Shown here piece after piece: positions 59,084 to 64,000 of a DNA stretch of 64,000 nt. The stretch spans positions 33,639,263 to 33,703,262 of the forward strand of contig CM055828.1 in NCBI GenBank assembly GCA_029582265.1, given 5' to 3'. Source of the DNA: Zoroaster sp. YZ-2022 (Eukaryota > Echinodermata > Asteroidea > Forcipulatida > Zoroasteridae). Below the pieces are notes generated by a model. That model did not search any database. It was given only the letters and a program-made list of their open reading frames with translations, and had not been told where the DNA came from. Every line of letters begins with the position of its first letter. Within the stretch, counting starts at the first letter, position 1. The position numbers were made by a program, and so were the translations under genes.

Positions 59084-60463
59084 TGACTACAGCTTTCGTC
59101 CAGTAAGCATCAAAAAGTCATAATCGCTACAATCGTCTGCAAGACACAACATCACCTATTTTATATTTTTGAACATAGGTGAGTTTGCAAATTCCTTTTC
59201 TCTTTTATGAACATCAATTTAGTAATTAATAGGGTATTTAATCATATGATATTTTGCTGAATTATTTGCTCATTACCCTCTTGGTACGTGACTTTGTATT
59301 AAATGATTGTAGATTTATACTTTGTAGCCCTCACGGCTAAAATAAAATATGCGGATCGCATGATTTCCTTAATTTTTTATGATAGCCATTTCTGATACGA
59401 TTTGAGTAGTTACTGAAGTAATATTTTAATAGCTGATTGATCGTTGAGTCAAAGTTAAGGACAAAGTTCTTGGTTTCACGTCAGGAATGATTGTATAGCA
59501 CAATCCAACTTTCTATGATATTATTTTAGCATAGGATTGGTTATCCCAGTTCCTTAGTTTTGATCCAATTTTATTGTTGTTATTTTAAATTCTATGATTT
59601 TCGGTTTTTTATCATTTATCACTTGCCAAATTCACTCTGATTGCAATACACATAAGCTGTGCATAATAATTTGGAAGTTGCAACTGTTTCCATATTTTAT
59701 TTACAAGGTTTCACACTAGTTGTATTCAGTTCATTTTTTGTTAATTAGTTTATAGCAAAGACACTTTCATTTATCGTTTGACCTTGATGAAGTGTAGCTT
59801 CAGAAATTCTTTTAGCTAATTAGCTGTACATAACATTTCGCGGGAACACTAGGAAATTAGTTATTCAATCAATATACATGAGTTCTGTATTTTGTAGAAG
59901 GGAATTCTTTCTGTCACAAATTGTTGTTATTATTTCAGCCCATTGTTGGCATGGTTTATTTTTAGTTAGAGAAACTTCCTTTAATTTGGTTGTGCAGTAA
60001 TGTACACAGTATCCATTGCTACATTGTTTATATTATAATTAGGCCAGGCAGGATAAGTTGTTTACAGAACATGTGGTCAAGCACTTTACTCTGGTTGACT
60101 ATACAGTGGGCTGTGGCACTTAATAGGGACTGTGTGTGTGTTGACAGTTTTATTGTTTTCCTGGCTGACCACCACTGGAGTTGTTTGCTATTCAATTCCC
60201 TGGTGTAAATAGACTTTCACTGGATCATTGAAGATTTTGTTTTGGTGAATATTTAATCAGTTGAAGTTAGGGTCAGATTTTCTAAGTGATTTTATATTTT
60301 GTTTATTTAAAGTTGATTATTATTATTATTAATGCAGGCTTAGTTAATTAATTAATCATTAGTTTGTGACTACAGCTTTCGTCCAGTAAGCATCAAAAAG
60401 TCATAATCGCTACAATCGTCTGCAAGACACAACATCACCTATTTTATACTTTTGAACATAGGT
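59084..60463. repeat. 98-bp direct repeat pair 1.28 kb apart
   Basis: GTGACTACAGCTTTCGTCCA to TTTTGAACATAGGT occurs at 59084-59181 and 60366-60463 with about one difference. The interval is AT-rich with no long frame. Could be short terminal repeats of a retroelement, an internal duplication, or a spliced-looking copy (GTGAGT follows the first). Not assigned. Confidence 0.6.
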
Positions 60464-61100
60464 TGTTCAACAATTGCCTCCAGCCCCTGATGTGCCGTGG
60501 ATGGCCTTGATGTTTTGGCGTGTTGTTGTGGTGACTTCACCGATTGTTTCTATTTTCGTCTAGCCCCTTCATTTATTCTACTAGCCCCATCTTCACTTCT
60601 TTTTCCTGATTTCCCTGGATCAAGAACTTTCTTTGCTTTCGTTCGTGTGATTCTCCATTGAACTTTGTACCTGCTCGCGTACGTCGGTCACGTTGAATCA
60701 AGATCGTTCGGAGGATTGCTTAGATCATCATCGGCTAGCCACAGTCATCAACCCGCTAAGTTCCTTTTATTATTTTCCATTGTTACATTATATTAAATTT
60801 CATTCTCTTTGTAAACTTTGTAATATTCAATTTGGATAAGTATTGGTTTAATTCTCATTTTCATATGTTCGAAGATTGTTTTGTCATTTTTTTGTTTGAA
60901 TATTTGACAGAATACATATTGAAATTCCGACTGTCAAATCGACCTCTTTTCGTTATTTATTTTGTTTAATTTTGTCTTACCATTGAACCGGTAATTAATA
61001 ATAATATCGGGAGTCCCTTTTAAAGGAAATAACCGTGACACTTCTATTCCTTTTTATATCCTTTGCATAAGGCCACTTGAGGGTGCCACCGAGGTCCAGG
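60464..61100. other. Sequence after the second direct repeat, not recognised
   Basis: Moderately GC-richer stretch (CTCGCGTACGTCGGTCACG) then AT-rich, ending near GGAAATAACCGTGACAC. It may belong to the element defined by the direct repeats. Confidence 0.4.
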
Positions 61101-61109
61101 GTGTAGAGA

Positions 61110-62579
61110 GGGGGGGAAGGGGGGGGGTGTGACATCCCTCCAATAATTTTTCTCAGTCGGCATTTAGAGCCTCAGTCGGCAAATGAAGCATCAAAGATAC
61201 TATAACAAGGGTTGGTCCAGAATAAATTTTCAGTCGGCAAAGATAGAGATATGGGTTTGCCGACTGCAAATGTATCGTGTTTCTAAGCACTGTTTCTAAG
61301 TTGTTTTTTATAAGCTGCAGTTTCAGGTGGCAGTTCGCCCCGATTTGACCTTACTTCCTGTCCAAACCGGAAGTCAAAGTTTAATATTTTAAAAAATCAT
61401 ATCTCAACAACCACAACAGGTAAATGGAAATTTTTTGCACTATTGTATAGATTGTTAATTGTCGAAAAATATTTACAAAAACATGACCCCCAATTTGACC
61501 TTACTTCCTGTCCAAACCGGAAGTCAAAGTTTAACATTTAAAAAAATCATATCTCAACAACCACAAGAGATAAATTCACAATTCTTTCACCATTGTACAG
61601 ATCGTTAATTGTCAAAAAATATTTTCAAAAAGGTGACCCCAATTTGACCTTTACTTCCTGTCCAAACCGGAAGTCAAAGTTAAATATTTAAAAAAATCAT
61701 ATCTCAACAACCACAAGAGAAATTCACAATTCTTTCACTATTGTACAGATCGTTAATTGTCAAATAATATTTAGAAAAAGGTGACCCCAATTTGACCTTA
61801 CTTCCTGTCCAAACCGGAAGTCAAAGTTTAATATTTAAAAAAATCATATCTCAACAACCACAAGAGGTAAATTAACATTTTTTGCGCCATTGTACAGATT
61901 GTTAATTGTCAAAAATATTTACAAAACATGACCCCAATTTGACCTTACTTCCTGTCCAAACCGAAAGTCAAAGTTTAATATTTAAAAAAATCATATCTCA
62001 ACAACCACAAGAGGTAAATTCACAATTTTTGTACCATTGTACAGGTCGTTAATTGTCAAAAATATTTACAAAAAGGTGACCCCAATTTGACCTTACTTCC
62101 TGTCCAAACCGGATGTCTATGTTTAATATTTAAAAAATCATATCTCAACAACCACAAGAGGTAAAGTCACAATTTTGTACCATTGTACAGATCGTTAACT
62201 GTCAAAAAATATTTGCAAAAGGTGACCTAATTTGACCTTACTTCCTGTCCAAACCGGAAGTCAAAGTTTAATATTTAAAAAATCATATCTCAACAACCAC
62301 AACAGGTAAATTCACAATTTTTGTACCATTGTACAGATCGTTAATTGTCAAAACAATTTTACACAAAGTTGACCCCAATTTGACCTTTACTTCCTGTCTA
62401 AACCGGAAGTCAAAGTTTAATATTTAAAACAAAATCTTCCACAAGAGGTAAATTCACAATATTTGCACCATTGTACAGATCGTTATTTGTCAAAACAATT
62501 TTACACAAAGGTGACCCCAATTTGACCTTTACTTCCTCCCGAACACCTAGAGTTTGTGTAAACAAACTCGAATCTCTAG
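61110..62579 (+). mobile_element. Helitron-like non-autonomous element with internal 148-bp array
   Basis: Nine tandem units of about 145-152 bases (ACTTCCTGTCCAAACCGGAAG, AATCATATCTCAACAACCAC, TACAGATCGTTAATTGTCAA) at 61345-62535, then a terminal hairpin GAGTTTGTGTAAACAAACTC and the end TCTCTAG followed by T. A hairpin close before CTAG, next to T, fits Helitron 3' ends, and tandem-repeat cores are known in Helentron-type non-autonomous elements. The 5' end is not certain. Confidence 0.6.
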
Positions 62580-62625
62580 TTGTCTTTCTTTATCTACTTC
62601 ATAGACCAAAATGATATTTTTTTCT

Positions 62626-62878
62626 AAGTATGACTAATTGCGGTGACACCATGTGAAATTCTCAATTGAGTAGTAATTAGTTCTGAAAAGAACTGGAGGT
62701 TACAACTCGACGTTTTGATCAGTATGCTCTGATCGTCCTCAGGAGAAAGAGCATACTGATCGAAACGTCGAGTTGTAATCTCTAGTTCTTTTCAGAACTA
62801 ATTACTATTCAATTGAGAATTTCACATGGTGTCACCGCAATTAGTCTTACTTACGCTCTTCACCATGCAAAGCTACAA
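62626..62878. mobile_element. Mobile hairpin (FB1), 12-13-bp target duplication
   Basis: A 253-base near-palindrome, flanked by GATATTTTTTTCT (62613-62625) and GATATTTTTTCT (62879-62890). The 3' end stops at GCTACAA, shorter than the 30326 copy. Confidence 0.88.
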
Positions 62879-63181
62879 GATATTTTTTCTATTTATATTA
62901 ATGGTTTTAATGTCTTCCCAGGGCACCTTTGAAAAACAGTGTTTCAATGAAAGATCTCCCCAGGTTAAATAAGAAATAAGTAGTTGATTTTAATTTTGCA
63001 CTACAGTAAATAAATAAAGAAGGTGCAAGGTACATGATATTTTCGAATATAGCCTGGCAACTATAGGCATTGGAATCTGTATGTGTATAAAAAGGCTTAA
63101 CAGAGATACATGGGGAGTTTCTCAGGCTAGGTTTTTCAGAGTTGTTGATTAATGTTGTTCTTTCCCATTAAATATTCTTAC

Positions 63182-63301
63182 CACAGCCAGCTTCATCGCT
63201 CCCGTCAGCGCAGTTAATGAAACCATTACAGACATTGGTTTCCGGGATACACTTCGCCACAGATTGACAGCTGAAATGATCGGGTGGACACGTGTAATCC
63301 T
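63182..63301 (-). CDS. LRP1: LRP1-like exon 1 of window: LDLa module
   Basis: A 120-base phase 1-1 exon coding one complete LDLa repeat with six cysteines, ending [16 protein letters not shown]. The usual first calcium aspartate (CDG) is Asn here (CNG), while the later D-SDE acidic residues are kept. Acceptor TTGGCAG and donor GTAAGAA frame it. More LDLa exons of the cluster probably lie to the right of the window. Binding of basic ligand patches is the known role of such modules. Confidence 0.93.
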
Positions 63302-63342
63302 CTGCCAATGCAAAAGGTAAATTGTATTAATGACCTCTATCT

Positions 63343-63601
63343 AAGTAAGACTAATTGCGGTGACACCATGTGGAATCTCAATTGAGTAGTAATTAGTTCT
63401 GAAAAGAACTGGAGGTACAACTCGACGTTTCGATCAGTATGCTCTGATCGTCCTCAGGAGAACAGAGCATACTGATCGAAACGTCGAGTTGTACCTCCAG
63501 TTCTTTTCAGAACTAATTACTACTCAACTGAGATTCCACATGGTGTCACCGCAATTAGTCTTACTTATCATCCTCACCATGCAAAGCTACAAGTTTTACC
63601 A
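63343..63601. mobile_element. Mobile hairpin (FB1), 10-bp target duplication
   Basis: A 259-base near-palindrome with ACCTCTATCT at 63333-63342 and 63602-63611. Full 3' end GCTACAAGTTTTACC. It lies 41 bases upstream of exon 1. Confidence 0.9.
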
Positions 63602-63648
63602 ACCTCTATCTATGCTTTCCCAGGTTCGGCTTGATTTTCAGGGCTTAA

Positions 63649-63730
63649 CCCTAACTCCCTAAGCATTGTTACTGAACAATAAAAATCCTTCAGAATCCTC
63701 CAATTGCTTTTGTTGTCTAGGGAGTTAGGG
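63649..63730. mobile_element. Very short TTAA MITE (82 bp)
   Basis: Ends CCCTAACTCCCTAAGC and TAGGGAGTTAGGG between TTAA 63645-63648 and TTAA 63731-63734. The right TTAA is also the left TTAA of the next element. Confidence 0.82.
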
Positions 63731-63734
63731 TTAA

Positions 63735-63914
63735 AGGGACAATATCGTCAAGATTAACAGGGCATGGAATCGGAATGCTAGTTTTAGATTAACTCAGTGA
63801 CTGAAAATAAAATCCATGTGATAAGGTCATATCACCATTACTGCTGAATAACCTAGGAAACCGATTCCATGCCTTGATGAATGTCTGCTCTGATCGTGAC
63901 GATACTGTCCCTTC
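63735..63914. mobile_element. TTAA MITE, AAGGGNCAATATC family
   Basis: Left TTAA 63731-63734, AAGGGACAATATCGTCA, GCATGGAATCGG, then GATTCCATGCC and GTGACGATACTGTCCCTT followed by CAA rather than TTAA (one change). Confidence 0.8.
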
Positions 63915-64000
63915 AAGATCCATTCAGTTTATACAGAACAAAAAAAAAAAATGGATGTTCAGTTCAGTCAAAGGATTAGGTTGACGAAGTGGTACTTTTA

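Noticed and set aside
59084..60463. LTR retrotransposon with 98-bp LTRs
   Set aside because: No gag/pol frames, primer site or polypurine tract visible; recorded only as a direct repeat pair.

Overview
This is animal genomic DNA: a long intron-rich locus, AT-rich and packed with transposons. The only host gene I can support is one large gene on the minus strand. I reconstructed 27 coding exons, from 63301 down to 7344 (4464 coding bases, 1488 codons), with consistent splice phases and no stop codon in the joined frame. In order they encode five LDL-receptor class A (LDLa) modules, an EGF, a calcium-binding EGF, then four six-bladed YWTD-type propellers separated by EGF modules. The order, size and linker sequences (for example the YHPARQPS linker before an EGF that starts with NPC) best match the second ligand-binding cluster and following four propellers of LRP1, the large endocytic lipoprotein receptor. 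LRP2 or another LRP is less likely. Both ends of the gene lie outside the window: more LDLa modules are expected to the right, and the EGF after propeller 4 to the left. The transposon flavour and gene style suggest a marine invertebrate deuterostome, perhaps an echinoderm. That species call is a weak inference.

The other 92 percent or so is intron filled with repeats. Left part (1-7.3 kb): a 34-bp minisatellite of about 50 copies, a hAT-type MITE with a perfect 8-bp target duplication, a Harbinger-type element, and TTAA-flanked elements, one carrying a THAP-domain start. Middle (7.3-39 kb): propeller exons separated by minisatellites (75, 37, 42, 13, 59, 72 and about 41 bp units), tRNA-derived SINEs, and many MITEs, often nested. 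From 39 to 42 kb there is a decayed APE-type LINE (Jockey/CR1 group). From 43 to 58 kb there are more SINEs, a 3-kb element with CCAATTGG-rich ends, and an R4/Dong-like LINE with an RLE endonuclease sitting inside a 408-bp TAA tract. From 59 to 64 kb there are a 98-bp direct repeat pair, a Helitron-like element built around nine 148-bp repeats, two mobile hairpins and two abutting TTAA elements.

The strongest general observation is how the repeats arise and where they sit. At least two minisatellites are local expansions of a short segment of a MITE that is unexpanded elsewhere in the window. Several insertions lie within about 10-25 bp of exon borders of the receptor gene. A family of near-perfect hairpins shows 10-13 bp target duplications and ragged 3' ends. 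No bacterial features, CRISPR, operons, rRNA genes or functional tRNA genes were seen.
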